Notes: a model not told the origin generated them from the sequence alone. A DNA stretch of 64,000 nucleotides from Rhodoferax sp. (GCA_019449595.1 JAGRPL010000001.1:62001-126000); one strand, 5' to 3'. Counted from the stretch's first letter, positions 9,820 through 19,049 are shown. Program-made: numbers and translations.

Positions 9820-10782
9820 TCAGCAGACGCGGTTCACCACCATGTCGGCCAGTGCACGCAAGGCCTGCGTGTGGGGCAGTCCGCTGCGGTCCAGCGCCGT
9901 CAGAGCCTGGTCGAGCAGGCGTCGGGCATAGGCCTGACTGGCCGGCAGGCCCATGAGGGAGACGTAGGTGGGCTTGTCGTTGCTGGCGTCCTTGCCGGCC
10001 GTTTTGCCCAGGGTGGCGGAATCGGCGGTCACGTCCAGAATGTCGTCCACCACCTGGAAGGCCAGGCCGATGGCCGAGCCGTAGGACTCCAGAGCCTCCA
10101 AGACCCGCGCACCCGGCGTCCCGCAGCGGGCCCCCATCATCACGCTGCCCTGCAGCAGCGCACCGGTCTTGAGCTCGTGCATCTCGCGCAACTGGCGCTC
10201 GGTCAGGGGCAGGCCCACGCTGGCCAGGTCAATGGCCTGGCCACCCGCCATGCCGGCACTGCCCGCAGCGCGTGCCAGCAGGCCGCACAGGCGCGCCTGC
10301 GTGGCTTCGGGCACCGAGCCGTCCAGCGGCGTGAGCAATTCAAACGCCAGGGCCTGCAAAGCGTCACCGGCCAGCAGGGCACTGGCCTCGCCGAACTGCA
10401 CGTGCACGGTGGGTTTGCCCCGGCGCAGCACGTCGTTGTCCATGCAGGGCATGTCGTCATGCACCAGCGAGTAGGCGTGGATCAGCTCCACCGCGCAGGC
10501 CGCCCGCATGGCAGCGTGCGCAGCACCGGTGTCCGCGGGGTCGCAGACCGCCTCATGGGTGGCCAGCACCAGCAGCGGGCGCAGGCGCTTGCCGCCATCC
10601 AGCACGGCGTAGCGCATGGCCTCCACCAGCGCGGCAGGCGCGCCGTGGTCCAGCCCTTGCGGCGCCTCGGCGGTGACCCAGCGGCCCAGCGCCTGTTCGA
10701 CCTGCGCCAGGCGCACGCGGCTCCAGGCGTCCAGATTGAACGCGGCAACGGGGGTCTCGGGGAAAGCGGTGACGGCGCTCAT
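9820..10782 (-). CDS. ispA: Polyprenyl (farnesyl/geranyl) diphosphate synthase
   Basis: A 320-residue trans-prenyltransferase. The first aspartate-rich motif is DDMPCMD (about residues 112-118) and the second is DDILD (about 250). It builds C15 farnesyl diphosphate from IPP and DMAPP in the cytoplasm. The start overlaps the xseB stop in ATGA (10779-10782). The context between xseB and dxs makes IspA much more likely than an octaprenyl synthase. Confidence 0.93.
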   Translation of the reverse strand: MSAVTAFPETPVAAFNLDAWSRVRLAQVEQALGRWVTAEAPQGLDHGAPAALVEAMRYAVLDGGKRLRPLLVLATHEAVCDPADTGAAHAAMRAACAVELIHAYSLVHDDMPCMDNDVLRRGKPTVHVQFGEASALLAGDALQALAFELLTPLDGSVPEATQARLCGLLARAAGSAGMAGGQAIDLASVGLPLTERQLREMHELKTGALLQGSVMMGARCGTPGARVLEALESYGSAIGLAFQVVDDILDVTADSATLGKTAGKDASNDKPTYVSLMGLPASQAYARRLLDQALTALDRSGLPHTQALRALADMVVNRVC

Positions 10783-11042
10783 TGGGGCTTCCAGGCCTTG
10801 AGCGTGCCTTCGTCCAGCACCTTGATCTGGTCTTCCACGGCTTGCAGGCGGTCACGGCAGAACTGCAGCAGCTGCGCGCCACGCTGGTAGCCGCTCAGCA
10901 GCTGGTCCAGCGGCATCTCGCCCGATTCCAGGCGCGCCACCAGCTGCTCCAGCTCCGCCATGGCGGCCTCGTAGGTGGCAGGGATTACGGCAGGGGCGGC
11001 GGCGTTCGACGCGGCAGGGGAAGTGGCACTGGCCTTGGGCAT
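10779..11042 (-). CDS. xseB: Exodeoxyribonuclease VII small subunit
   Basis: An 87-residue protein. After an Ala/Ser-rich stretch of about 20 residues comes the XseB core, [19 protein letters not shown] followed by [17 protein letters not shown]. It forms a complex with XseA that degrades single-stranded DNA. I chose the ATG at 11042 (MPKASAT); a reading from 11111 would run into the divergent leader region. It is the first gene of the minus-strand xseB-ispA-dxs operon. Confidence 0.88.
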   Translation of the reverse strand: MPKASATSPAASNAAAPAVIPATYEAAMAELEQLVARLESGEMPLDQLLSGYQRGAQLLQFCRDRLQAVEDQIKVLDEGTLKAWKPQ

Positions 11043-11106
11043 GAAAATGGGCGGAAAACAGTAAACCGCGATTTTAGGCGTTCTGGCTGGAAATTCGCCC
11101 CCCGGG

Positions 11107-11171
11107 TACAATCAGCGTCCCGGCAGCTCTCGAGGTAGCTGCCCTCCAAGCCCCTCTTTGAGGGGTTTTTT
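11107..11171 (+). promoter_or_regulatory. Promoter-like TACAAT followed by hairpin and intrinsic terminator (leader or small RNA)
   Basis: TACAAT at 11107-11112 would start a transcript near 11119. The first structure is a 7-bp stem, GGCAGCT (11122-11128) and AGCTGCC (11137-11143). The second is a terminator, CCCCTC-TTT-GAGGGG (11151-11165), followed by six T. The unit would give an RNA of about 55 nt. It lies upstream of the Rieske gene and could be an attenuating leader or a free small RNA. No good -35 box is visible, which is the main weakness. Confidence 0.4.
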
Positions 11172-11255
11172 GTCTCTTTTGAGGACCGAGTTGTGCAAAA
11201 ATTGTGCAAGACCTTCCCTGCCCCAGGTAGCGAACCGCCTGCAAACGTCATTCCC

Positions 11256-12395
11256 ATGCAGCCTTCCCGCGCTACTGCCGTTGGCAACACCCAGTTACCC
11301 GTTTCGAGCTACTTTGACCCGGCGCTGTATGCCCGCGAAATGCAAGGCATCTTCCAGCAGGGGCCCCGTTACGTCGGGCACGCCCTGAGCGTCCCCAATA
11401 TCGGCGACTACTACGCCCTGCCCCAGGAGCAGGAAGGCCGGGCGCTGGTGCGCAATGCCAGCGGGGTGGAACTGGTGTCCAACGTGTGCCGCCACCGGCA
11501 GGCCGTCATGCTCAAGGGCCGTGGCAACCTCAGCCAGAACGGCGGGGGCAACATCGTGTGCCCCATCCACCGGTGGACCTACAGCGCCGCCCCCTCGGGC
11601 GAGCACCCGACCGGCACCCTGATCGGCGCGCCCCATTTCGACCACGACCCCTGCCTGAACCTCAACAACTACAAGCTGCGCGAGTGGAACGGCCTGCTGT
11701 TCGAGGACAACGGCCGCGACATCGCCGCCGACCTGGCTGGCATGGGCCCGCGCACCGCGCTGGCATTTGACGGTTTTGTGCTCGACCATGTGGAACTGCA
11801 CGAGTGCAACTACAACTGGAAGACCTTCATCGAGGTCTATCTGGAGGACTACCACGTCGGCCCCTTCCACCCCGGACTGGGCCAGTTCGTCACCTGCGAC
11901 GACCTGCGCTGGGAGTTCAAGGACAACTACTCGGTGCAGACGGTGGGCGTGGCCAAGGGGCTGGCGGCCGCGCAGGCCGGTGGCGGCTCCGAGGTCTACA
12001 AGCGCTGGCACCAGGCGCTGCTGGCCTACCGCGCCGGCAAGGCCCCCACCTTTGGCGCCATCTGGCTTACCTACTACCCCCACATCATGGTGGAGGCCTA
12101 CCCGCACGTGCTGACGGTCTCGACCCTGCATCCCATGGGTCCGAACAAGACCATGAACATGGTGGAGTTCTACTACCCCGAGGAAATCGCGGCCTTCGAG
12201 CGCGAGTTTGTCGAGGCCCAGCGCGCCGCCTACATGGAAACCTGCATCGAGGACGACGAGATCGGCGAACGCATGGACGCCGGCCGTGCCGCCCTGCTGG
12301 CGCGCGGCGACAACGAAGTGGGCCCCTACCAGAGCCCCATGGAAGACGGCATGGAGCATTTCCACGCCTGGTACCGCCGCCAACTGGGACTCTGA
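11256..12395 (+). CDS. Rieske non-haem iron oxygenase, alpha subunit
   Basis: A 379-residue ring-hydroxylating-dioxygenase-type alpha subunit. The Rieske [2Fe-2S] ligands are Cys78-x-His80 and Cys102-x2-His105; the spacing between pairs (21 residues) is longer than the usual 16-17. The catalytic domain has NYNWKTFIEVYLEDYHVGPFH, whose two histidines, with a later Asp, should hold the mononuclear iron. No reductase, ferredoxin or beta subunit gene is nearby, so the electron donor and substrate are unknown. A GTG at 11193 is in frame, but the ATG at 11256 gives the family-like N-terminus. It ends in a one-base overlap with the DMT transporter gene. Confidence 0.85.
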   Translation: MQPSRATAVGNTQLPVSSYFDPALYAREMQGIFQQGPRYVGHALSVPNIGDYYALPQEQEGRALVRNASGVELVSNVCRHRQAVMLKGRGNLSQNGGGNIVCPIHRWTYSAAPSGEHPTGTLIGAPHFDHDPCLNLNNYKLREWNGLLFEDNGRDIAADLAGMGPRTALAFDGFVLDHVELHECNYNWKTFIEVYLEDYHVGPFHPGLGQFVTCDDLRWEFKDNYSVQTVGVAKGLAAAQAGGGSEVYKRWHQALLAYRAGKAPTFGAIWLTYYPHIMVEAYPHVLTVSTLHPMGPNKTMNMVEFYYPEEIAAFEREFVEAQRAAYMETCIEDDEIGERMDAGRAALLARGDNEVGPYQSPMEDGMEHFHAWYRRQLGL

Positions 12396-13282
12396 TGCAG
12401 GCCCTGTGGATGGTCCTGGCTTCGTTCTTCTTTGCCACCATGGCGGTGGGCATCAAGTTCGCCTCGGCCAGCTTTGGCACCTCCGAGCTGGTGTTCTACC
12501 GCGGGCTGGTCAGCGTCGCATTCATGGCGCTGGTGGTGCGCGCGCGCGGCGCGCGCCTGCGCACCCCGGTGCCCATGATGCACCTGTGGCGCAGCACCAT
12601 CGGCGTGCTGTCGCTGAGTACCTGGTTCTACGCCATTGCCCACCTGCCGCTGGCCACCGCCATGACCCTGAACTACATGAGCGGCGTGTGGGTGGCTGCC
12701 TTCATCGTCGGCGGCGCCCTGCTGTACGGAGCGCCCCAGAAACAGGGGCCGCTGCTGGGCACCGTGCTGCTGGGCTTTGTCGGCGTGGTGATGACCCTGC
12801 GCCCCACCATCGACCAGAACCAGCTCTTTGCCGGCGTCATTGGCCTGCTCTCGGGCATGGGCGCCGCGCTGGCCTATCTCCAGGTGACGGCCCTGGGCAA
12901 GGCCGGTGAGCCAGAGGAACGCACGGTGTTCTATTTTTCGGTGGGCACCACGCTGGTGGGCGCCGTGGGCGCGCTGTTCACCGGCCTGACCCCGTGGTCC
13001 TCGGTCAGCTGGCAGTCCGCCGCCTGGGTCATTCCGATTGGCGTGCTGGCCTCGCTGGGCCAGTGGTGCATGACCCGCGCCTACAGCCACGGCGCCACGC
13101 TGGTGGTGGCCAGCATGCAGTACACCGGCATTGTGTTCGCCGCCATCTTCAGCCTGACCCTGTTCGGCGACCACATTGCCCCCATCGGATGGGCCGGCAT
13201 TGCGGTCATCGTCTCCAGCGGTGTGCTGGCCACGGTGCTGCGCTCGCGCGCGTTGCCCGACACTCCCGCGGAAGAACACTGA
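12395..13282 (+). CDS. DMT-superfamily (EamA) transporter
   Basis: A 295-residue membrane protein with about ten helices arranged as two EamA repeats of five. The first repeat starts MQALWMVLASFFFATMAVGIK; the second carries GVIGLLSGMGAALAYLQVTALG. EamA proteins usually export amino acids or other metabolites. TGATG joins it to the Rieske gene, so the two are probably translated together, and the exporter may handle that enzyme's substrate or product; this is inference. The sulfurtransferase gene follows after 10 bases. Confidence 0.85.
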   Translation: MQALWMVLASFFFATMAVGIKFASASFGTSELVFYRGLVSVAFMALVVRARGARLRTPVPMMHLWRSTIGVLSLSTWFYAIAHLPLATAMTLNYMSGVWVAAFIVGGALLYGAPQKQGPLLGTVLLGFVGVVMTLRPTIDQNQLFAGVIGLLSGMGAALAYLQVTALGKAGEPEERTVFYFSVGTTLVGAVGALFTGLTPWSSVSWQSAAWVIPIGVLASLGQWCMTRAYSHGATLVVASMQYTGIVFAAIFSLTLFGDHIAPIGWAGIAVIVSSGVLATVLRSRALPDTPAEEH

Positions 13283-13292
13283 GAGGCCCGCC

Positions 13293-14174
13293 ATGTACAC
13301 CACGCTCATCTCCGCCACTGAATTGCAGGCTTTGCTCGCCAGCGGCCAGCCCAGCCGGGTGTTTGACTGCAGCTTTGACCTGATGCAACCCGCCGCGGGT
13401 GCAGCCATGTACGCCCAGGCCCACATTCCCGGCGCGGTGTATGCCCACCTCGACCAGCACCTGAGCGCCCCCAAGGACCCGGCCACCGGCAAGCCGGTGC
13501 CCGGCACCGCCGCCTCGGGTGGCCGTCACCCCCTGCCCACCCGCGAAGCCTTCGCCGCCTGGCTGGGCTCCGTGGGCCTGGACAACACCCTGCAGGCCGT
13601 GGTCTACGACCGCCAGGGAGCCAACTACTGCGGACGCCTGTGGTGGATGCTGAAATGGGCTGGCCATGCCAACGTGGCCGTGCTCGATGGCGGTCTGCAA
13701 GCCTGGCAGGCGGCGGGCGGTGCACTTGCCAGCGGACCCCAAGGCGCTTTTTCAGCACGAAATTACGCTCTAAGGCCCGAACTGCTTGCGTTGACAGCTA
13801 CCAAAACCATAGCAGAGAACTTGGGCCGCGCTGGCCAGACCGTGCTCGATGCACGGGGCGCACCGCGCTTTCGCGGCGAGGTGGAGCCGCTGGACCCCAT
13901 TGCCGGCCACATTCCCGGAGCCCTCAACCGTCCGTTTACCGACAACCTGGGGGCGGACGGCCGTTTCAAACCGGCGGCGCAGCTCAAAGCCGAGTTTCTC
14001 GCGCTGCTGGGCGAGCGCGACCCCGCCACCGTGGTACACCACTGCGGCAGCGGCGTCAGCGCCGTGCCCAACATCCTCGCCATGGAAGTCGCCGGGCTGG
14101 GCCCTACCGCGCTGTATGCCGGCAGCTGGAGCGAGTGGAGCAATACGCCGGGCCTGCCGGTGGCGCAGGGCTGA
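13293..14174 (+). CDS. sseA: 3-mercaptopyruvate/thiosulfate sulfurtransferase
   Basis: A 293-residue protein with two rhodanese domains (about residues 1-145 and 175-293). The active-site loop is HCGSGVS with catalytic Cys251; CGSGV(S/T) is the mercaptopyruvate sulfurtransferase form rather than CRKGV(T) of thiosulfate sulfurtransferases. It moves sulfane sulfur to cyanide or thiol acceptors. Residues about 153-174, between the two domains, are encoded by a copy of the dispersed repeat (13751-13813), which explains the odd linker FSARNYALRPELLALTATK. Confidence 0.9.
   Translation: MYTTLISATELQALLASGQPSRVFDCSFDLMQPAAGAAMYAQAHIPGAVYAHLDQHLSAPKDPATGKPVPGTAASGGRHPLPTREAFAAWLGSVGLDNTLQAVVYDRQGANYCGRLWWMLKWAGHANVAVLDGGLQAWQAAGGALASGPQGAFSARNYALRPELLALTATKTIAENLGRAGQTVLDARGAPRFRGEVEPLDPIAGHIPGALNRPFTDNLGADGRFKPAAQLKAEFLALLGERDPATVVHHCGSGVSAVPNILAMEVAGLGPTALYAGSWSEWSNTPGLPVAQG
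13751..13813 (-). repeat. Dispersed short repeat, copy 2 (inside sseA)
   Basis: Read on the minus strand it starts GCTATGGTTTTGGTAGC, then TGTCA, ACGCA, eight bases, GGGC. It lies in frame in the linker between the two rhodanese domains of SseA and is 63 bases long, a multiple of three. Confidence 0.75.
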
Positions 14175-14200
14175 CCGCGGACTGCAGGCGAAAGCCCCGG

Positions 14201-14216
14201 GGCCGCTGCAGCGGCC
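14201..14216. terminator. Palindrome between convergent sseA and livF
   Basis: GGCCGCTGCAGCGGCC is a perfect 16-base palindrome in the 75-bp gap between two convergent genes. Without a T-run it is at most a Rho-dependent or structural transcript end for both directions. Confidence 0.3.
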
Positions 14217-14249
14217 GCGCCGCCGGGTCGATTGGCCAGGCGCGGAAAA

Positions 14250-15008
14250 TCAGGCGTGCTTTCCGCCGAGCCCCAGATAGCTCGCGATGACGCGGGGATC
14301 GTTCGCCAGTTCGGCGCTGGGTCCGCTGAGCGAAATTTCGCCGTTTTCCAGCACGTAGGCATAGTCCGAGACCTGCAGGGCGGCGCGCGCGTTCTGTTCC
14401 ACCAGCAGAATGGAAACACCGCTGCTCTTGAGCGCCGCAACAATCCGGAAGATGTCCTTGATGATCAGCGGCGCCAAGCCCAGGCTCGGCTCGTCCAGCA
14501 TCAGCAGCTTGGGCTTGGCCATGAGGGCGCGCCCCATGGCCAGCATCTGGCGCTCACCGCCAGACAGCGTGCCGGCACTCTGCTCACGGCGGCGCAGCAG
14601 AATCGGAAACAGGCTGAATACGTGGTCCATCGTCTCCAGATGGTCGCGATGGCCGCCTCGGTAACGGTCGAAGGCGCCCAGCAGCAAATTGTCTTCGACG
14701 CTCATCTCGGCGAACAGCTCGCGTTTCTCCGGAACCAGCGTCATGCCCTGGCGCACGCGGTGCTCGACAGCGTGCTCGGCACCCAGCCGCTCGCCACAAT
14801 AGGCCACCTCGCCCCGTGTCGGCAACAGACCCATCAAGGCGGTCAGCAGGGTTGTCTTGCCGGCACCATTGGGGCCGATGACCGTCACGATATCGCCCTG
14901 ACGAATGGTCAGATCGATATGCTGCAGGGCCTCGACCTTGCCGTAGCGGACCGACAGGTCGTGCACCTCCAGCAAGGGTGGGTTCAGAGTTGAATCGCGC
15001 GTTTCCAC
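14250..15008 (-). CDS. livF: Branched-chain amino acid-type ABC transporter, ATPase LivF (system 1)
   Basis: A 252-residue ABC ATPase. Walker A is GPNGAGKTT, the signature is LSGGERQMLAMGRALM and Walker B is LLMLDEPSLGL; the C-terminus is of LivF type. It energises uptake of amino acids or related organic acids together with the LivMG fusion. It starts with GTG at 15008, which overlaps the TAG stop of the livMG gene by one base. It is the last gene of the minus-strand system 1 operon (binding protein, livH, livMG, livF). Confidence 0.92.
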   Translation of the reverse strand: METRDSTLNPPLLEVHDLSVRYGKVEALQHIDLTIRQGDIVTVIGPNGAGKTTLLTALMGLLPTRGEVAYCGERLGAEHAVEHRVRQGMTLVPEKRELFAEMSVEDNLLLGAFDRYRGGHRDHLETMDHVFSLFPILLRRREQSAGTLSGGERQMLAMGRALMAKPKLLMLDEPSLGLAPLIIKDIFRIVAALKSSGVSILLVEQNARAALQVSDYAYVLENGEISLSGPSAELANDPRVIASYLGLGGKHA

Positions 15009-16780
15009 TATGCCACCCCGCCAAGATAGGCTTCCAGCACCGCAGGGTTGCGCTGCACTTCCTCGGGCCGCCCTTCGGCGAGCTTCTCGCCAAACTCCAT
15101 GACGACCACACGGTCGGCCAGCCCCATCACAAAATCCATGTCGTGCTCGACCAGAAGAATGCCCATCCCCTCGGCGCGCAAGCGGCGCAGCAGTGCGGCC
15201 AGCGTCTGCTTTTCCAGGTAGCGCAAGCCGGCGGCCGGCTCGTCGAGCAGCAGCAGGCTGGGGTCGGCGGCCAGTGCGCGGGCAATCTCGACCAGGCGCT
15301 GCTTGCCCAGCGGCAGGCTGCCTGCTGCGTCGTTCTCGTGTCCGCCCAGGCCGCAGCGCTCGATCTGCAGGGCTGCCTCATGCAGCAGACTGGCCTCTTC
15401 GGCGCGCTCGGTGCGGAAAGCGGCATGCAGGAAATTTTTCCGCCCGCGCATGTGCGCGCCGATGGCGACGTTCTCCAGCACGCTCATCGTCGGCAGCAGG
15501 CGCACATGCTGGAAGGTCCGGCTCATGCCCCGGCGGGCGATTTCGCGCGCGCCCAAGGCCTGGACCGCCTCACCCAGAAAATGGACTTCGCCGGAACTGA
15601 CCGGGTCGACCCCGGAAATGGCATTGAACAGCGTGCTTTTGCCGGCGCCGTTCGGCCCGATCAGGGCCATCACCTCACCGCTGGAAACGCAGAGATTCAT
15701 GCGGTTGTTGGCCACCAGCCCTCCGAAACGCTTGCTGGCGTCCTTCACTTCCAGCAAGAGGGTCCCAGCCACCGGTGGCTGGCGGCGCGCCAAGGCAGCG
15801 CCGGCGAAGGTGGCCCGAGATGCAGGACGCTGCGGCCACCAGCCCAGGATGATCGGCCACAAACCGTCGCGCGCCCGCTGCAGCATGACAATCATCAGCA
15901 CGCCAAAGACAATGACCTCGAAGTTGCCGCTTTGCCCGAGCAGTTGCGGCAACCAGTCCTGCAGCCATTGCTTGAGCAGCGTGATCAGGCCGGCGCCGAG
16001 CAGTGCGCCCCAGACGTTCGCCACGCCACCGATGACCGCCATGAACAGGTATTCGATGCCCTGCGCCAGGGAAAAGGGCGTCGGATTGACGAAGCGCTGC
16101 AGGTGCGCATACAACCAGCCGGAGATGCAGGCAAAAAGCGCCGCAATCGTGAAAATGACGATCTTCGAGCGCGGCGTGTTGACCCCCATCGCCTCGGCCA
16201 TCAGCGTGCCGCCCTTGAGCGCGCGTATCGCCCGGCCTTCGCGCGAATCGAGCAGGTTGCGGGTGGCCAGCATGGCCCCCATGACAACCATCCAGATCAG
16301 GTAGTAGAACTGCTGGGGCGACTTCAATTCGATACCGAAGAAATCGAGCACGGGAATGCCGCTGATACCGGTATGCCCGCCCAGCCATTCGATATTGCCG
16401 AACAGGAAATAGAGGCTGATGCCCCAGGCAATGGTGCCCAGCGGCAGGAAGTGCCCCGACAGGCGCAAGGTGATGAGCCCCAGGGCCAGCGCCACGAACA
16501 GGGTGATCAACAGCCCCGCGCACAGTGCCAGCCACGGCGAAACGCCGTGCGCCGTGCTCAGGTAGGCCGTGGTGTAGGCACCCAGGCCGACAAATGCCGC
16601 CTGGCCGAAGGAGGTCAGGCCGCCGACGCCGGTCAGCAGCACCAGGCCCAGGGCCACCAGCGCCGACAGGCCGATGTAGTCCAGCAGTGTCACGGAAAAC
16701 TCGGACACGCACAACGGCGCAAGCGCCAGCACGACGATGAAAAGGGCCACCGGAAGATGGCGAAGATAGGCCCGCTTCAT
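15008..16780 (-). CDS. Fused LivM permease-LivG ATPase of an ABC transporter (system 1)
   Basis: One 590-residue protein. Residues 1 to about 300 are a LivM-type permease with eight or more helices, including GLTSFGQAAFVGLGAYTTAY and the GGVANVWGALLGAGLI coupling segment. After a linker of about 35 residues comes a complete LivG ATPase: LLLEVKDASKRFGG, Walker A GPNGAGKSTLF and Walker B LLLLDEPAAGLR. The signature is SLPLGKQRLVEIARAL, where LGKQ replaces the canonical LSGGQ, as LivG proteins often vary. The two parts are normally separate genes, as they are in system 2 here. The start at 16780 overlaps the livH stop (ATGA). Confidence 0.92.
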   Translation of the reverse strand: MKRAYLRHLPVALFIVVLALAPLCVSEFSVTLLDYIGLSALVALGLVLLTGVGGLTSFGQAAFVGLGAYTTAYLSTAHGVSPWLALCAGLLITLFVALALGLITLRLSGHFLPLGTIAWGISLYFLFGNIEWLGGHTGISGIPVLDFFGIELKSPQQFYYLIWMVVMGAMLATRNLLDSREGRAIRALKGGTLMAEAMGVNTPRSKIVIFTIAALFACISGWLYAHLQRFVNPTPFSLAQGIEYLFMAVIGGVANVWGALLGAGLITLLKQWLQDWLPQLLGQSGNFEVIVFGVLMIVMLQRARDGLWPIILGWWPQRPASRATFAGAALARRQPPVAGTLLLEVKDASKRFGGLVANNRMNLCVSSGEVMALIGPNGAGKSTLFNAISGVDPVSSGEVHFLGEAVQALGAREIARRGMSRTFQHVRLLPTMSVLENVAIGAHMRGRKNFLHAAFRTERAEEASLLHEAALQIERCGLGGHENDAAGSLPLGKQRLVEIARALAADPSLLLLDEPAAGLRYLEKQTLAALLRRLRAEGMGILLVEHDMDFVMGLADRVVVMEFGEKLAEGRPEEVQRNPAVLEAYLGGVA

Positions 16781-17814
16781 TCTTCGTCCTCGGTCACGCG
16801 GGTATTGAGCGAACGCCACAGCAGCACCGGAATGATCAGCGTGAAGACGATCACCTCCTTGAAGGCGCTGGCATAAAACGACGAATACGATTCCAGCAGG
16901 CCGACCAGAACGGCACCGGCAGCGGCTACAGGGTAGCTCGCCAGACCACCAACGATGGCCCCCACGAAGCCCTTCAGACCGATGAGGAATCCGGAGTCGT
17001 AATAGATGGTCGTGATCGGCGCGATCAGAACGCCGGAGAACGCGCCGATGGCGGCCGCCAGCGTAAAGGACCACCGTCCGGCCACGGTCGCCGAAATGCC
17101 CAGCAGGCGGGCACCGGTGCGGTTCATCGCCGTGGCGCGCAAGGCCTTGCCGTAGATCGTCCGCTCAAAGAAGAAATACAGGGCACAGATCAACGCGGCG
17201 CTCACCGCGACGACGAGGATCGTCTGCCCCTGCAACAGGGTGTCGCCTATTTCAAAACTGACATCCGTAAACGGCGCCGTGCGCGAGCCCTCGGCGCCGA
17301 AGAAAAGAAGGCCAAAACCGGTCAGCGTGACGTGCACGGCAATCGAGACAATCAGCAGCACCAGGACCGAGGCCTCGGCAATCGGCTGATAGGCCAGCCG
17401 GTAGACCATCGGTCCCAGCGGCACAACCAGCAGCAGCGCCAGAACCACCTGCACCGCCAGGGGCAGGGTCGCCAACGGCACGGCAAACAGCAGTCCGGCC
17501 AGCAGCAGCGGCACGCCGCAATTGAACAACAGGAGCACCGGGATGCGCTGCAACTGGCGCGCACGCAGCGCAGTGACGACCTCGACGAGCGCGGTAACCG
17601 CGCCCAGACCGATCAGCAACCAGAGCGTTCCTGGCAACTTGCCGGCCTGCAGGCTGGCCAGACTGAGCGCGCCAAAGGCCACGAATTCGCCCTGCGGGAT
17701 AAAAATGACGCGTGTGACCGCGAACACCAGAACCAGCGCCAGAGCCAGGAGCGCATAGATGGCACCATTGGTGATGCCATCCTGTCCGAGTAACAGGGCA
17801 ATCTGCAAATCCAT
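16777..17814 (-). CDS. livH: Branched-chain amino acid-type ABC transporter permease LivH (system 1)
   Basis: A 345-residue inner-membrane permease with about eight helices. Family features are DGITNGAIYALLALALVLVF at the N-terminus and GVLIAPITTIYYDSGFLIGL in the centre. I chose the ATG at 17814 (MDLQIALLL); a TTG three codons upstream is possible. The gene follows the binding-protein gene after 77 bases and overlaps livMG by four. It pairs with the LivM half of the fusion to form the translocation pore. Confidence 0.9.
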   Translation of the reverse strand: MDLQIALLLGQDGITNGAIYALLALALVLVFAVTRVIFIPQGEFVAFGALSLASLQAGKLPGTLWLLIGLGAVTALVEVVTALRARQLQRIPVLLLFNCGVPLLLAGLLFAVPLATLPLAVQVVLALLLVVPLGPMVYRLAYQPIAEASVLVLLIVSIAVHVTLTGFGLLFFGAEGSRTAPFTDVSFEIGDTLLQGQTILVVAVSAALICALYFFFERTIYGKALRATAMNRTGARLLGISATVAGRWSFTLAAAIGAFSGVLIAPITTIYYDSGFLIGLKGFVGAIVGGLASYPVAAAGAVLVGLLESYSSFYASAFKEVIVFTLIIPVLLWRSLNTRVTEDEE

Positions 17815-17891
17815 CAGAACCAAAACCTCAGCACAGCGGCAATGAGCCGGACATTCCTTGCCGCATTCACACCCTCGTTACTGCGCAGCGC

Positions 17892-19049
17892 TTACTTGAT
17901 CAGCTTCCAGGTGCCGCCTTCGATCTTGACCATCACGCGGGCGCGCTGGTCAAAACCCTGGTGATCCTGGGCGCTGAGGTTGAAAACGCCATGCGCGGCA
18001 GACAGGTTGCGGGTGTTTTCCAGCGCTTCACGCAATGCGGCACGGAACTCCTTGGTTCCCGGCTGCACCTTCTTGCCCAGGGCACGCGGAATGGCGTTTT
18101 GCAGCAGCAGGCCCGCGTCCCAGGCATGGGCGCCGAACGAGCTGACCGAGCCCTTGCCGTACGCGGCCTCGTATTTGGCAACGTAGTCCAGACCCGCCTT
18201 CTTGTTGGGATAACCATCAGGCAACTGGGAAGCCACCACAACCGGCCCGATCGGCAGGAAGGTGCCCTCAACGTCCTTGCCGCCGACGCGCAGGAAGTCG
18301 GGGTTGGCAATGCCGTGCGTCTGGTAGATCAGACCCTTGTATCCTTTTTCCTTCAGCGTCTTCTCGGGCAGCACGCCCGGCGTTCCGGCGGCGGCAATGA
18401 GGACCGCGTCGGGCTTGGCGGCAAGAATCTTCAGGATCTGGCCGGACACGGAGGTGTCGTTGCGCTGGTAGCGCTCACTGGCAACAATCCGCAGTTTGCG
18501 GACTTCGGCGATTTTGGCGAATTCCTTGAACCAGCCCTCGCCATAGGCATCCGCAAAGCCGATGAAGCCGACGGTCTGCGCGTTCTGGCTGTTCATGTGC
18601 TCCACAATGGCCGTTGCCATGTGGGCATCGTTTTGGGCCGATTTGAAAACCCAGGCCCGCTTGCTGTCCATCGGCTCGACAACGATGGCCGAACCGGCCA
18701 GCGAAATCATGGGCGTCTCGGCCTCAGCAGCCACATCCATCATGGCCAGGGAGTTCGGCGTGGTGCTCGAACCGATAACCACATCGACCTTGTTTTCGCT
18801 GATCAGCTTCTTGATGTTCTTCACTGCCGCCGTGGTGTCGGTGGCATCGTCCAGAACAATGTAGTTGACCTTTTGCCCGCCAATGGTCTTCGGGAACAGG
18901 GCAACGGTGTTCTTTTGCGGAATGCCGAGCGAGGCCGCCGGCCCCGTGGCCGATACCGATACGCCGACATTGATGTCGGCCCAGGCCAGACTGACCGACA
19001 AGGCGGACAGGGCAGTGACGATAAGCGATTTGTTGAATTTCTTGAACAT
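17892..19049 (-). CDS. Periplasmic substrate-binding protein of Liv-type ABC transporter (system 1)
   Basis: A 385-residue periplasmic binding protein of the LivK/HAAT (Peripla_BP_6) family. Residues 1-31 form a signal peptide ending LAWA. The mature part starts DINVGVSVSATGPAASLG and has the two-lobed pattern with GFIGFADAYGEGW between lobes. Proteins of this subgroup often bind aromatic acids or hydrophobic amino acids; the ligand here cannot be told from the sequence. It is the first gene of system 1 and is transcribed away from the binding protein of system 2. Confidence 0.9.
   Translation of the reverse strand: MFKKFNKSLIVTALSALSVSLAWADINVGVSVSATGPAASLGIPQKNTVALFPKTIGGQKVNYIVLDDATDTTAAVKNIKKLISENKVDVVIGSSTTPNSLAMMDVAAEAETPMISLAGSAIVVEPMDSKRAWVFKSAQNDAHMATAIVEHMNSQNAQTVGFIGFADAYGEGWFKEFAKIAEVRKLRIVASERYQRNDTSVSGQILKILAAKPDAVLIAAAGTPGVLPEKTLKEKGYKGLIYQTHGIANPDFLRVGGKDVEGTFLPIGPVVVASQLPDGYPNKKAGLDYVAKYEAAYGKGSVSSFGAHAWDAGLLLQNAIPRALGKKVQPGTKEFRAALREALENTRNLSAAHGVFNLSAQDHQGFDQRARVMVKIEGGTWKLIK

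Noticed and set aside
11191..11209. Direct repeat TTGTGCAA twice with three bases between
   Set aside because: Too short to separate from chance and not linked to a known site.
14978..16876. A 632-codon open frame opposite the livMG fusion
   Set aside because: Antisense shadow; the minus strand encodes clear permease and ATPase motifs.
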